In this document: one piece after another, positions 1-7,563 of the stretch
Numbering within the stretch: position 1 is the first letter of the stretch
Layout of the letters: every line of letters starts with the position of its first letter
NCBI GenBank assembly: GCA_022843465.1
Contig: JALHNO010000012.1
Span: 62,001 to 126,000 of the forward strand
Direction of reading: 5' to 3'
Origin: Pseudomonadota bacterium
Lineage (GTDB): Bacteria; Pseudomonadota; Gammaproteobacteria; Xanthomonadales; Ahniellaceae
DNA length: 64,000 nt
Position numbers and translations under genes: made by a program
Notes under the pieces: generated by a model
What the model saw: the letters and a program-made list of their open reading frames with translations, nothing else
Databases searched by the model: none
What the model was told of the DNA's origin: nothing

Positions 1-363
1 CACCCCCGTTTCGATGAACTCGACAGCGGACTGGCCAAGGCGCATATCCGGCGTCGACGCAGTGTCCAGAATCACATCGGCACGATCCATGCGATCGCCC
101 TGTGCAATCTCGCCGAGTTGGTCGCCGGCGTTGGTATCGAAGCCACGCTGACGCCTGATCGGCGCTGGATTCCCAAGGGCATGACCGTCCACTATCTGGC
201 CAAGTGCCGACACGAGGCCCATGCCACTGCCCGCATCGATATACCCACCGAGATCGGCGAAGGCGTCGATTGCATCGTGCCGGTGGAAATTTTCGATCGT
301 GATGGCAGCAAGGTCGCGCATGCCGACATCAAGATGTGGGTGACCCCGAAGCGATCTGCATAG
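1..363 (+). CDS. DUF4442 / PaaI-like hotdog-fold protein (5' end outside window)
   Basis: The frame is open from the first base and stops with TAG at 361, so only the last 120 codons are seen. The visible part has the NHIGTIHA stretch (residues 24-31) that begins the central helix of DUF4442 and PaaI-type hotdog thioesterases, followed by beta-strands such as GMTVHYLAK and a lysine/serine tail. Family members bind acyl-thioesters and often hydrolyse acyl-CoA, but the substrate cannot be told. Its neighbour downstream is a REP pair, and no operon partner is visible. Family call fairly sure, enzymatic role inferred. Confidence 0.75.
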   Translation, partial: HPRFDELDSGLAKAHIRRRRSVQNHIGTIHAIALCNLAELVAGVGIEATLTPDRRWIPKGMTVHYLAKCRHEAHATARIDIPTEIGEGVDCIVPVEIFDRDGSKVAHADIKMWVTPKRSA

Positions 364-385
364 AAGCGCGGCCGCGCCGTTGTCT

Positions 386-460
386 TGTAGGGCATCTCTG
401 TGAGATGCCATTCCAACACTGCCGCAGATTCACCATGGCATCTCACAGAGATGCCCTACA
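386..460. repeat. REP pair, copy 1 (GTAG-headed inverted hairpins)
   Basis: A 75-bp module bounded by TGTAGGGC on the left and its complement GCCCTACA on the right. Each end forms its own hairpin: GGCATCTC-TGT-GAGATGCC on the left and GGCATCTC-ACA-GAGATGCC on the right, separated by about 30 bp. The GTAG tetranucleotide next to an 8-bp hairpin, in head-to-head pairs, is the design of REP sequences mobilised by RAYT (TnpA-REP) transposases. No RAYT gene is in the window. Confidence 0.85.
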
Positions 461-475
461 CGAAAGCCGCTCGTA

Positions 476-550
476 TGTAGGGCATCTCTGTGAGATGCCG
501 TTTCAACATCGCGGCAGATTCACCATGGGATCTCGCAGAGATGCCCTACA
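476..550. repeat. REP pair, copy 2 (GTAG-headed inverted hairpins)
   Basis: A second 75-bp module, 15 bp after the first and in the same orientation. The left hairpin is identical to that of copy 1. The right one carries substitutions (GGGATCTCGCAG instead of GGCATCTCACAG) and so is slightly weakened. It lies just past the stop codon of the minus-strand barrel gene, between convergent genes, as is usual for such elements. Confidence 0.85.
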
Positions 551-569
551 GCAGCCGCCTGCAAATTCG

Positions 570-1109
570 CTAGAACGGCATGCTCAGACCGAAGGTCACG
601 ATGGCATCACCGAAGCCGTCTTCACCGGGTTGCTCGGTACGACCAAAGTCGTAACGCACGCGGACATCGGCACGCAGCAGCAGTTTGCCGCTCTCGAGGA
701 GTTCCCAGCTGCCACCGACTGCGGCCTGGATCATGGCATTGGTACCGCTGGAGATTTCGGCTGGCGAATCGAAGGTGATCACACCGGCGCCCACCAGCAG
801 GTAGGGATCCCACAGCGGCTCGCGATTGATCTCGAGGTAGTTCACCGCGAAGCTTGTGTGCTTGAGTCCATAGTCGATACCGAAATCAAGCTGATCGGCG
901 CTGACCTCGAACTCGACCGCGCGCTTGGGGCCGAGCGTGCGCAACAGACTGATCGTCTCGACATTGCCATCCAGACTGTAGCTGTCATCGGTGATCGCGC
1001 CACCGACGCGGATTCCGAATTCCCAGTGGTCCGCCTGGGCGGGCGCGGCACAGGCCATCGGCACTACAAACAGTAGTGCCACCGCCCACAGATACAGGGT
1101 TATCTTCAC
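570..1109 (-). CDS. Small outer-membrane beta-barrel protein
   Basis: A 179-residue exported protein. The start is GTG at 1109, overlapping the stop of the upstream transporter as GTGA, with AAGGA about ten bases before it. A longer upstream extension lacks a signal peptide and was not used. Residues 1-28 form a Sec signal ending AAPAQA. The rest alternates short polar/hydrophobic strands (WEFGIRVGG, FAVNYLEI, YLLVGAGVI, LLRADVRVRYDFG) and ends in LSMPF, a C-terminal Phe typical of BAM-assembled barrels of the OmpA/OmpW size class. Translational coupling suggests it works with the inner-membrane transporter before it. No specific ligand can be named. Confidence 0.75.
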   Translation of the reverse strand: MKITLYLWAVALLFVVPMACAAPAQADHWEFGIRVGGAITDDSYSLDGNVETISLLRTLGPKRAVEFEVSADQLDFGIDYGLKHTSFAVNYLEINREPLWDPYLLVGAGVITFDSPAEISSGTNAMIQAAVGGSWELLESGKLLLRADVRVRYDFGRTEQPGEDGFGDAIVTFGLSMPF

Positions 1110-2392
1110 GCAGTTCCGTCCTTCTGCAATCCGCGCAGGCGCTCGATGTTGCGACTCAGGTAGACACCGAGCATCGCGGTGCCCACACAAACCAGACCCA
1201 GTTGCATGATTCCAGCTCCGGCATACTTCAGCACAGTGAGCATCTGCGTGGCCAGCACATCGCCGCCACGCCAGACCGCGGTATCAATGAAATTCTTGGC
1301 CTTGTAGCGCGATTCACGATCGACTCGCGTATAGAGACTTTCGCGGGCCGGCATCACCAGACCGTAGCCGGCCGAGCGCGAAACCACGAGCGCTACCATC
1401 AACCAGATCGCCCCAGGCTGGGTAGCGAGCAGCAACAACGCAATGGCGTTTACCGTGCCGGCAGCCATCAGGGTGATCGCCGGACCAAATCTCGTCAGCA
1501 GCCAAGGCGCAATCACCAGTTGCAGGATCACCTGTACCGAATTCGTATACAGATCGATCTTCCCAAAGAACGCGGTCCGGTCTTCCGCACTCTGGAACAG
1601 GCTGGCGCCAAGATCAAGATTGAGTGCGTAGAGGACCGTACCGACCATGTCCGAAAGCAGCAGCAACAGCGCCATTCGACGCAGAAAGGGATGGGTGAAA
1701 ACGAGTCTGGCCCCAGCCCAGAAACTGCCACCGATCACCTGGTCACCGAGATTGGCATCGCGACGGCCATGCCGTTTGGCCCATTCACCGAGCGCAATGG
1801 CCACCAGCATGGCAATGCCCAAGATCGCAGCAGACACATGAAGCAGCCCGGTCACCCCGATCCGGTGCACCAGTCCGATCGCCATCAGCGGCCCGCAGAT
1901 TGCCCCGAGCGTGCCACCGATACCGATCGCGCCGTACATGCGCTTTGCCTGCTCGTTGGTGAAGATGTCCGCCATGTAGCTCCAGAACACGGCGACCACG
2001 AACAAATTGAAGACACTGACCCATACGTAGAACGCGGTCGCCAGCCAGGTCGAAGGCGGCTCATTGCCAAGCACGACCGACATCAGCAGCATGCCGCAGC
2101 CGAAAAATGCGTACACGACGGGGATGAAGATGCGCCGCGGAAACCGCGATACGAGCGCGCCGTAAACCGGCGTCAGCAGCAACATCACGAAGAAGACAAT
2201 GAGCCAGATGGTCGGCAGCGCAGAGGAACCACCCGCGGCCGCGCCCAGTTGCTCCCGCACCGGCCGGATCACGTAGTACGCCGCCAGCACGCAGAAGAAA
2301 TACAGGAACGCCAGCCCGAAGGCCGGCGCCTCGCGTCGGGTCACGCCGATCAGGGGCAGGGGAACATCGCTGGCCGCTGCGCTTGGATTCAC
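1106..2392 (-). CDS. Npt1/Npt2-like (ATP:ADP antiporter-related) MFS transporter
   Basis: A 428-residue integral membrane protein with about twelve hydrophobic segments, read from GTG at 2392. The early AFLYFFCVLAAYYVIRPVRE segment and the later IFTNEQAKRMYGAIGIGGTLG loop are characteristic of the family that free-living bacteria share with chlamydial and rickettsial nucleotide transporters (COG3202-like). Substrate specificity outside obligate parasites is not settled, so nucleotide exchange is only one possibility. The last codons overlap the GTG of the beta-barrel gene, giving a two-gene coupled unit. About 120 bp separate it from the cytochrome c' gene upstream on the same strand. Confidence 0.75.
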   Translation of the reverse strand: MNPSAAASDVPLPLIGVTRREAPAFGLAFLYFFCVLAAYYVIRPVREQLGAAAGGSSALPTIWLIVFFVMLLLTPVYGALVSRFPRRIFIPVVYAFFGCGMLLMSVVLGNEPPSTWLATAFYVWVSVFNLFVVAVFWSYMADIFTNEQAKRMYGAIGIGGTLGAICGPLMAIGLVHRIGVTGLLHVSAAILGIAMLVAIALGEWAKRHGRRDANLGDQVIGGSFWAGARLVFTHPFLRRMALLLLLSDMVGTVLYALNLDLGASLFQSAEDRTAFFGKIDLYTNSVQVILQLVIAPWLLTRFGPAITLMAAGTVNAIALLLLATQPGAIWLMVALVVSRSAGYGLVMPARESLYTRVDRESRYKAKNFIDTAVWRGGDVLATQMLTVLKYAGAGIMQLGLVCVGTAMLGVYLSRNIERLRGLQKDGTA

Positions 2393-2515
2393 TGCTGATG
2401 TTCCGACGGGATCAAGCCCGAAGTGTAGCCGGGGCTCGTCGCTACCGGGCAGTCAATGAAGGCGAACCTGCATGTCCATTCGCCGCGGGAGCGTGGCGCC
2501 AGCGACGACAACGGA

Positions 2516-2974
2516 TCAGTCGGCCTTGTAGCTGTCGTGACAGCCCTTGCAGGCCGCACCGAGTTTGCGGAACTGGGCCGTGAAGCTTTCCTGCTGGCCC
2601 TGCTCGGCGACCTTGCGCAGTTCGTTCGCCTCAAACTGGAACGTCTTCAACCTGGCTGCAAAATCTTCAGGCTGCTGCCAGATCGCATCGAGCGCATCGG
2701 TGGTGCCGGCATTGCTGCCTGATCCCTTGGGAAATGCCTCTGCCAGCAGCAAGGACAGGTAGGAAACCGTCAGGGCGCGTTTTTTTGCCTCCGCCGCATC
2801 AAACTCGCGCTTGCCCCGCACCATCTCGCTCATCGGCGAAAAATTCCAGACGATGGACTTGAACAGGGCCTGGCGATACGCGAGCGCCGCTTCGTCGGCC
2901 TCATTGGCCGCGACCGAAGTTGCCAGGGGAATAATCAAAGCCAGCGCGGCCAACCAAAATTTGCTCAAACGCAT
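2516..2974 (-). CDS. Cytochrome c' family protein
   Basis: A 152-residue periplasmic haem protein. ATG at 2974 is followed by a signal peptide (MRLSKFW...SVAANEA). A four-helix-bundle sequence follows, with the single haem site CKGCH at residues 142-146, almost at the C-terminus, then DSYKAD. C-terminal CxxCH plus a helical body of about 130 residues is the cytochrome c' (PF01322) arrangement. Family members bind NO or O2-type ligands or carry electrons in the periplasm. GGAG lies about ten bases upstream of the ATG. The gene diverges from the dienelactone hydrolase across a 245-bp shared intergenic region. Confidence 0.9.
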   Translation of the reverse strand: MRLSKFWLAALALIIPLATSVAANEADEAALAYRQALFKSIVWNFSPMSEMVRGKREFDAAEAKKRALTVSYLSLLLAEAFPKGSGSNAGTTDALDAIWQQPEDFAARLKTFQFEANELRKVAEQGQQESFTAQFRKLGAACKGCHDSYKAD

Positions 2975-3219
2975 TCTGCAACGCTCCGGGCCCAGGGCCG
3001 CCAAAAAATCCAAAGATATCGCTGCGCAGTATAGTGACAACCCGTCTTCCGACAGGTTGCCCTTTGTGCAACCCGATTGACGCACCCGCACCGTGACCCA
3101 ACAATGGCCCACAGCGCAAGGATGTCGACTTCACATCTTGCATTTCCACCATCATGGAACATTCAGCGCGGAAGCCCGCGCGCATTCATCCCCAAGATCA
3201 CCAGCACCCAGGAGCTGCC

Positions 3220-4002
3220 ATGCACCCTACCAAGATTCTGGCCATCCTTGGCCTCGTATTTGCAAGCCAGATTCATGCCGAAATGCGTGCAGAATCCGTG
3301 AACTACAAGATCGGCGAGACCAGCTTCAGCAGCACACTGGTGTATGACGGCAATGTGAAGACCAAGCGGCCCGGCCTGGTGATGTTTCCGAACTGGTATG
3401 GCATGAACGACGGCCAGATCGAGAAGGCCAAGGCAATCGCTGGTTCGGATTTCGTGATCCTTGTTGCCGATGTCTACGGTGTGGAAACCCGCCCCAGCAA
3501 CGACAGCGACGCCGGCGCGGCGGCGAAGGCGATGTACGCCGATCGCAGCGTGCTGCGCGCACGCGCCAATGCTGCGCTCGATGCCCTGCGGGCGCAGGCC
3601 GACAAGGTGGCACTGGACACCGCCAACATCGGCGCGATCGGCTTCTGTTTCGGCGGTGCCACCGCGCTGGAACTGGCGCGCAGCGGAGCGGATATCGATG
3701 GAGTGGTCAGTTTCCATGGCAATCTGTCCAGCGACGATCCGACGCTGGCGAAGAACATCAAGGGCAGCGTGCTTGCGCTCAATGGCGGCGATGACAGCTA
3801 CGTACCGGCGGAGCAGATCGAGGCTTTTGGCAAGGAAATGCGCGACGCCGGTGTCGACTGGCAGTTCGTGAACTTTGGCGGTGCGGTGCATTGCTTCGCC
3901 GAATCCGACGCCCAGTCGCCGCCGGGATGCGTCTACAACGAGCGCGCGGCGCGCCGTGGCTTTGCGATGATGCGGGCATTCTTCGCCAGCACATTCCAGT
4001 AA
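3220..4002 (+). CDS. Secreted dienelactone hydrolase family protein
   Basis: A 260-residue alpha/beta-hydrolase. AGGAG at 3210-3214 sets the ATG at 3220, which opens a signal peptide (MHPTKILAILG...SQIHA). Most dienelactone hydrolases are cytoplasmic, so export is notable. The nucleophile elbow is GFCFGG with Cys143, the acid is probably in GGDDSY (Asp191/192), and the base is His224 in GGAVHCF. This is a complete Cys-Asp-His triad of the DLH family (PF01738). Chloroaromatic ring-cleavage genes are absent nearby, so the natural ester or lactone substrate is unknown. Confidence 0.88.
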   Translation: MHPTKILAILGLVFASQIHAEMRAESVNYKIGETSFSSTLVYDGNVKTKRPGLVMFPNWYGMNDGQIEKAKAIAGSDFVILVADVYGVETRPSNDSDAGAAAKAMYADRSVLRARANAALDALRAQADKVALDTANIGAIGFCFGGATALELARSGADIDGVVSFHGNLSSDDPTLAKNIKGSVLALNGGDDSYVPAEQIEAFGKEMRDAGVDWQFVNFGGAVHCFAESDAQSPPGCVYNERAARRGFAMMRAFFASTFQ

Positions 4003-4143
4003 CGGCAGCCGATCGGCGGCGGCAACCGACGCTCGCAACGCATGGCACCGGGGCTCGGCGACGGGCCCTGGGGTCTCAATGCGCGGACAGGCATGCGACA
4101 ATGCAGCTTCCCTTGCGCAGTGCGTAGCCACGAGTGTCCTTGC

Positions 4144-5661
4144 ATGACCCCAGCTTTCCGCAATTCCGCAACGACCGTGCCCCTTCGGACCCGGACCGCG
4201 ATCAGCTTTCGCTGGCTCGCCATCGTCTTTCTGGGTCTGTTGCCGTCCTGGGCGTCGGCCGTGGTCTGTTCCTTCAGTACCCATGTGCCCAAGGGCGAAC
4301 ATATGGTCGGCCACGCGACCGAGTGGATTGCCGGCGATGCCAGCGGGCCGACGCGGCTGATCCAGTGGTGGTTCCCCATTGCCGACCAGGAACCTTCCGA
4401 TGCCGGCTATCACTCCTACGGCGACTATCTTCGGGAACTGCTGCAGACCGGCCCGATTCCACCGGGCGAGCGCGATCAGGCCGTGCTGCAGCGCCAACGC
4501 GAAATCTCCGAACAGGCCATTCGTCGCGGCTCACCCTCGGTCCGTCACAGCCATACCCGGGCTGCGGGCATGCTTGCCCTGCGTGAAGTGCCAGCCAAGG
4601 CAGGAAACTGGCCGGTGATCTGGCTGGGCGGCGACCCCAGCTTTGGCGACATGCTCGCCTCGCATGGCTTCGTGGTGGTCTCGACACCTGCGGTCTATGG
4701 CACCGAGCCCGATTTCGAGCAGAGGGTCTTCGCGGCGAGGGCCGGTATCGAGCTGACGCGTGAGCGCTTCGGCTTGCAGATCCGGTCGATCAGTTCTGTC
4801 GGCTTCAACGAACAGGCGATACTGGCCGCCCGTGTCAGCGGAATGGTCCCGCAGTCTTCCGGGCTGGCGCTGATTGGCGACTGGAAGCCGCTGAATGCGC
4901 GCGATCCGCGCCGCGACGAGTCGCGCTGGTTCGACCCCAGCGAAGTGCGCGTGCCGACACTGCTGATCACCGCCGGTGATGATTATGCTCCGCTCAAGTC
5001 GCACCCACTCGGCTCTCCATTTTCAACGACCACGCGTATGCATTTCGGCGGCATGGACGCGGTCCATCTCGAGTTCGGCATGCCCGAATCCTGCGCGCCC
5101 AACTGGATCGACGGCCGTCGCGTCAAACCGCTGGCGCTGGTTCAGTCCCAGCATGCGATGCGACTGAAACTGTCCGAGTTCGTCGCAGCCAACGCCGGCG
5201 TCACGACCAAGCCGGCACCACTGAAATTTCTGCCGATCGACGAACGCCGCAAGGAGCCGCTGGAAATCCATCATCAGACCCTGCCGGCACTGGTGCAGGC
5301 TCCGCCCAGCCTTGAGCAGGTGGGCCGGCTCGTAAGCGAAGGGGGTGTCGACCGTCTGCTGGCAGCGCTGCCCGATGCCACCCGCAAGCAGGCCCCCACC
5401 GTCTGGTGGGAGTTGGCCATGCTGCAACTCCAGGTCAGCGGTGACCCTGCGCAGGGGCGCCGGCTGCTGGATGCCTGGCAGGCGGTACAGCCCGATAGCC
5501 TGGTCGCAGCGGTACTGCGCGCCGGGGCGTCTGATGCTGAAGCTGGCGACAGCAAGGAACAGTGGAAACGCGCGCGCGGTCTGGTCCGCAAGGACCTGAG
5601 CGTGTCGCCGCCCCGGCGTCGCGAACTGGGCGCAGCCATCGAGGCCGCACTGGCGCACTGA
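4144..5661 (+). CDS. Exported alpha/beta-hydrolase-like protein with Asn in place of the nucleophile
   Basis: A 505-residue protein read from ATG 4144, with a signal or anchor segment at 20-39 (FRWLAIVFLGLLPSWASA). Residues 155-310 resemble the core of PAF-acetylhydrolase/dienelactone-type alpha/beta hydrolases: an oxyanion-side WLGGDP strand, LASHGFVVVSTPA, the acid in LLITAGDD (279-280) and a late His308 in DAVHLE. At the nucleophile elbow the sequence is VGFNEQA (219-225), so Asn222 stands where GxSxG needs Ser. Unless another residue serves, it should be inactive as a classical hydrolase. The C-terminal 110 residues look like a small TPR-like helical tail. Function unknown. Confidence 0.7.
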   Translation: MTPAFRNSATTVPLRTRTAISFRWLAIVFLGLLPSWASAVVCSFSTHVPKGEHMVGHATEWIAGDASGPTRLIQWWFPIADQEPSDAGYHSYGDYLRELLQTGPIPPGERDQAVLQRQREISEQAIRRGSPSVRHSHTRAAGMLALREVPAKAGNWPVIWLGGDPSFGDMLASHGFVVVSTPAVYGTEPDFEQRVFAARAGIELTRERFGLQIRSISSVGFNEQAILAARVSGMVPQSSGLALIGDWKPLNARDPRRDESRWFDPSEVRVPTLLITAGDDYAPLKSHPLGSPFSTTTRMHFGGMDAVHLEFGMPESCAPNWIDGRRVKPLALVQSQHAMRLKLSEFVAANAGVTTKPAPLKFLPIDERRKEPLEIHHQTLPALVQAPPSLEQVGRLVSEGGVDRLLAALPDATRKQAPTVWWELAMLQLQVSGDPAQGRRLLDAWQAVQPDSLVAAVLRAGASDAEAGDSKEQWKRARGLVRKDLSVSPPRRRELGAAIEAALAH

Positions 5662-5696
5662 ACGGTCGGCCTCTGCGGGTCGCTGGCCAGGCCGGC

Positions 5697-6497
5697 CTAC
5701 TGTGTGCGCGCCTCGGTCAGCACCGTGTTCATCAGTACCGCCAGGCGCCGGCCGGCAAGTTCGATCCGCTCTTCGGCGATTGGCAGCATGCGCTGCAGGT
5801 AGTCATCACCGATCTGTCCCGAATCGGGATAGATCTGGCTGTTGACGATGTGGCAGGACTCGAGCGCCCAGACCACGGGCCGATTGCGGGTCCACTGCAG
5901 ACGACCTTCGAGGATCGGCGTGGCCAGCAGCTTGTCGGCATGCTCACGCACACGCAGCTTGGCCTGACGCGCCAGGAAATCGTCCCACAGCGAGTGCAGG
6001 TTCATGCCCTTGCGGCCGACACGGACCTGGAAATCGTTGCCGCCGCGATCGTCCGACCAGCCGGCATGCAGGGGTTGATGGATATCGCCCACGTAATGGA
6101 TGACGAAGGCCATGGCCTCCGCCCGCTCGCCATCGGTCAGCCGGTGATCCGCCATGCGGCGCACCTGGCGACCCAGCTCATCGACGATGCAGCGGCCGTC
6201 GCGGCAGCTCGTGCGCACCACATAGTTGCAGGTGCCGCGCGGAAAATTGACATAGTGCAGCGGCACCGTATCGCGATACCTGGCCTGGTTGCGCACGCGG
6301 TCGGCCCAGGTCGAAGCCTCGCGCATCGCAAGATCGGCGCGATCGCCGAGCAGTTGTTCGACTTCCTTGCGGACCTCGGGATCAAGATGGCGCGCCGCGA
6401 TCTCGGCTACCACTTCGTGACTGTGCGGGCCCCAGGCGTGCGTGGGTCCAGCCAGCACGGCCAGCAGCCAGAAGAAGTTCGCTATCTGCATTCGCAT
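5697..6497 (-). CDS. S1/P1-type zinc nuclease
   Basis: A 266-residue secreted nuclease. ATG 6497 (alternative 6491) begins a signal peptide ending THA, so the mature protein starts with Trp22, whose free amino group is a zinc ligand in the S1/P1 (PF02265) family. Further ligands are visible in WGPHSHEVV, STWADRVR and the core motif FVIHYVGDIHQPLHAG. The family holds three zinc ions and cleaves single-stranded DNA/RNA and 3'-nucleotides outside the cytoplasm. The length is normal for the family. The gene diverges from the exonuclease gene at 6623, and no clear Shine-Dalgarno is seen. Confidence 0.9.
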   Translation of the reverse strand: MRMQIANFFWLLAVLAGPTHAWGPHSHEVVAEIAARHLDPEVRKEVEQLLGDRADLAMREASTWADRVRNQARYRDTVPLHYVNFPRGTCNYVVRTSCRDGRCIVDELGRQVRRMADHRLTDGERAEAMAFVIHYVGDIHQPLHAGWSDDRGGNDFQVRVGRKGMNLHSLWDDFLARQAKLRVREHADKLLATPILEGRLQWTRNRPVVWALESCHIVNSQIYPDSGQIGDDYLQRMLPIAEERIELAGRRLAVLMNTVLTEARTQ

Positions 6498-6622
6498 TCG
6501 TGCATGGTGCCAGCGCAGACCCTGATTGAACAAGTCGAAATGGTCGGTCAGCGACCCTGCCGGTACACGACTTGACCTGGCAACGGCTTGCGAGGGGCGA
6601 AAGTCAGGGGCTACAGTGCGCA

Positions 6623-7519
6623 ATGAACAGCATTCACCTGATCGACGCCAGCATCTACGTGTTCCGCTCCTATTTCTCGGTGGCTACCGAGTTTCGTGAC
6701 CGCGACGAAGCCCCGGTGCACGCGGTGTTCGGCTTTCTCAACATGCTGATGGGACTGCTGGCCGATGCCCAGCCTTCGCATATGGCGGTGTGCTTCGACG
6801 AGTCGCTGACGACCTCATTCCGCAATCGTCTGTATCCCGCCTACAAGGCCAACCGCGAATTGCCGCCGGCCGACCTTGCCCTGCAGTTCGCCTACTGCCA
6901 GAAGCTGTGCCATGCGCTCGGGCTGCGGGTACTCGTCGACGGCGAGTACGAAGCCGATGATCTGGCCGGCAGCGCGTTGGCAAGGATGCGCGAGCATGGT
7001 TTCCGCGGCGTTCTGGTCACTGGCGACAAGGACTTCTCGCAACTGCTCGGCGAGCACGATCTGATCCATGATGTCAGTCGCAAGGAGCGCACGGACGCGG
7101 CCGGCGTCAAGCGCAAGTTCGGCATCCGTCCCGAACAGTTTGCCGACTATCTCGCCCTGATGGGCGACAGCGTCGACAATATTCCAGGAATCTCCGGCAT
7201 CGGGCCCAAGACTGCTGCCACCCTGATCGGCCATTTTGGTTCACTGGACGGCTTGCTGGCGCGTATTGACGAGGTCGCCTTCCTGCGCATGCGCGGCGCC
7301 AGCCAGATCGCCCAGAAGCTCAAGGCCGGGCGCGACGATGTGCAATTGTTCCGTCAGCTCAGCACGATTGCCCTGCATGCGCCGGTGCCGCCTGAGCCCG
7401 AGGCCTACCGGATCGGCGGCGCCAATGGCGACGCCCTGACCGAACTGCTGGACCAGCTGCGATTTGGCCCGATCACCCGCCGACGTTGCCTGGAATGGGC
7501 CCAGGCGCAGGCAAGCTGA
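6623..7519 (+). CDS. Stand-alone 5'-3' exonuclease (FEN/Pol I N-terminal type)
   Basis: A 298-residue protein starting at ATG 6623 with MNSIHLIDASIYVFRSYFS, the metal-binding first strand of the PIN-like 5'-nuclease domain. Acidic cluster motifs (CFDES, YEADDLAGS, VTGDKDFSQLL) and the helix-three-turn-helix GDSVDNIPGISGIGPKTA follow in order. It corresponds to the N-terminal nuclease of DNA polymerase I without 3'-5' exonuclease or polymerase domains, like E. coli Xni (ExoIX), though family members differ in activity. Flap or RNA-primer processing is likely. The gene runs towards the propeller gene on the opposite strand with a 44-bp gap. Confidence 0.88.
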   Translation: MNSIHLIDASIYVFRSYFSVATEFRDRDEAPVHAVFGFLNMLMGLLADAQPSHMAVCFDESLTTSFRNRLYPAYKANRELPPADLALQFAYCQKLCHALGLRVLVDGEYEADDLAGSALARMREHGFRGVLVTGDKDFSQLLGEHDLIHDVSRKERTDAAGVKRKFGIRPEQFADYLALMGDSVDNIPGISGIGPKTAATLIGHFGSLDGLLARIDEVAFLRMRGASQIAQKLKAGRDDVQLFRQLSTIALHAPVPPEPEAYRIGGANGDALTELLDQLRFGPITRRRCLEWAQAQAS

Positions 7520-7563
7520 GCGCAGCGCGGGTCCGGAGCGGCGAACAGGCGCCGCCGCCGGGC

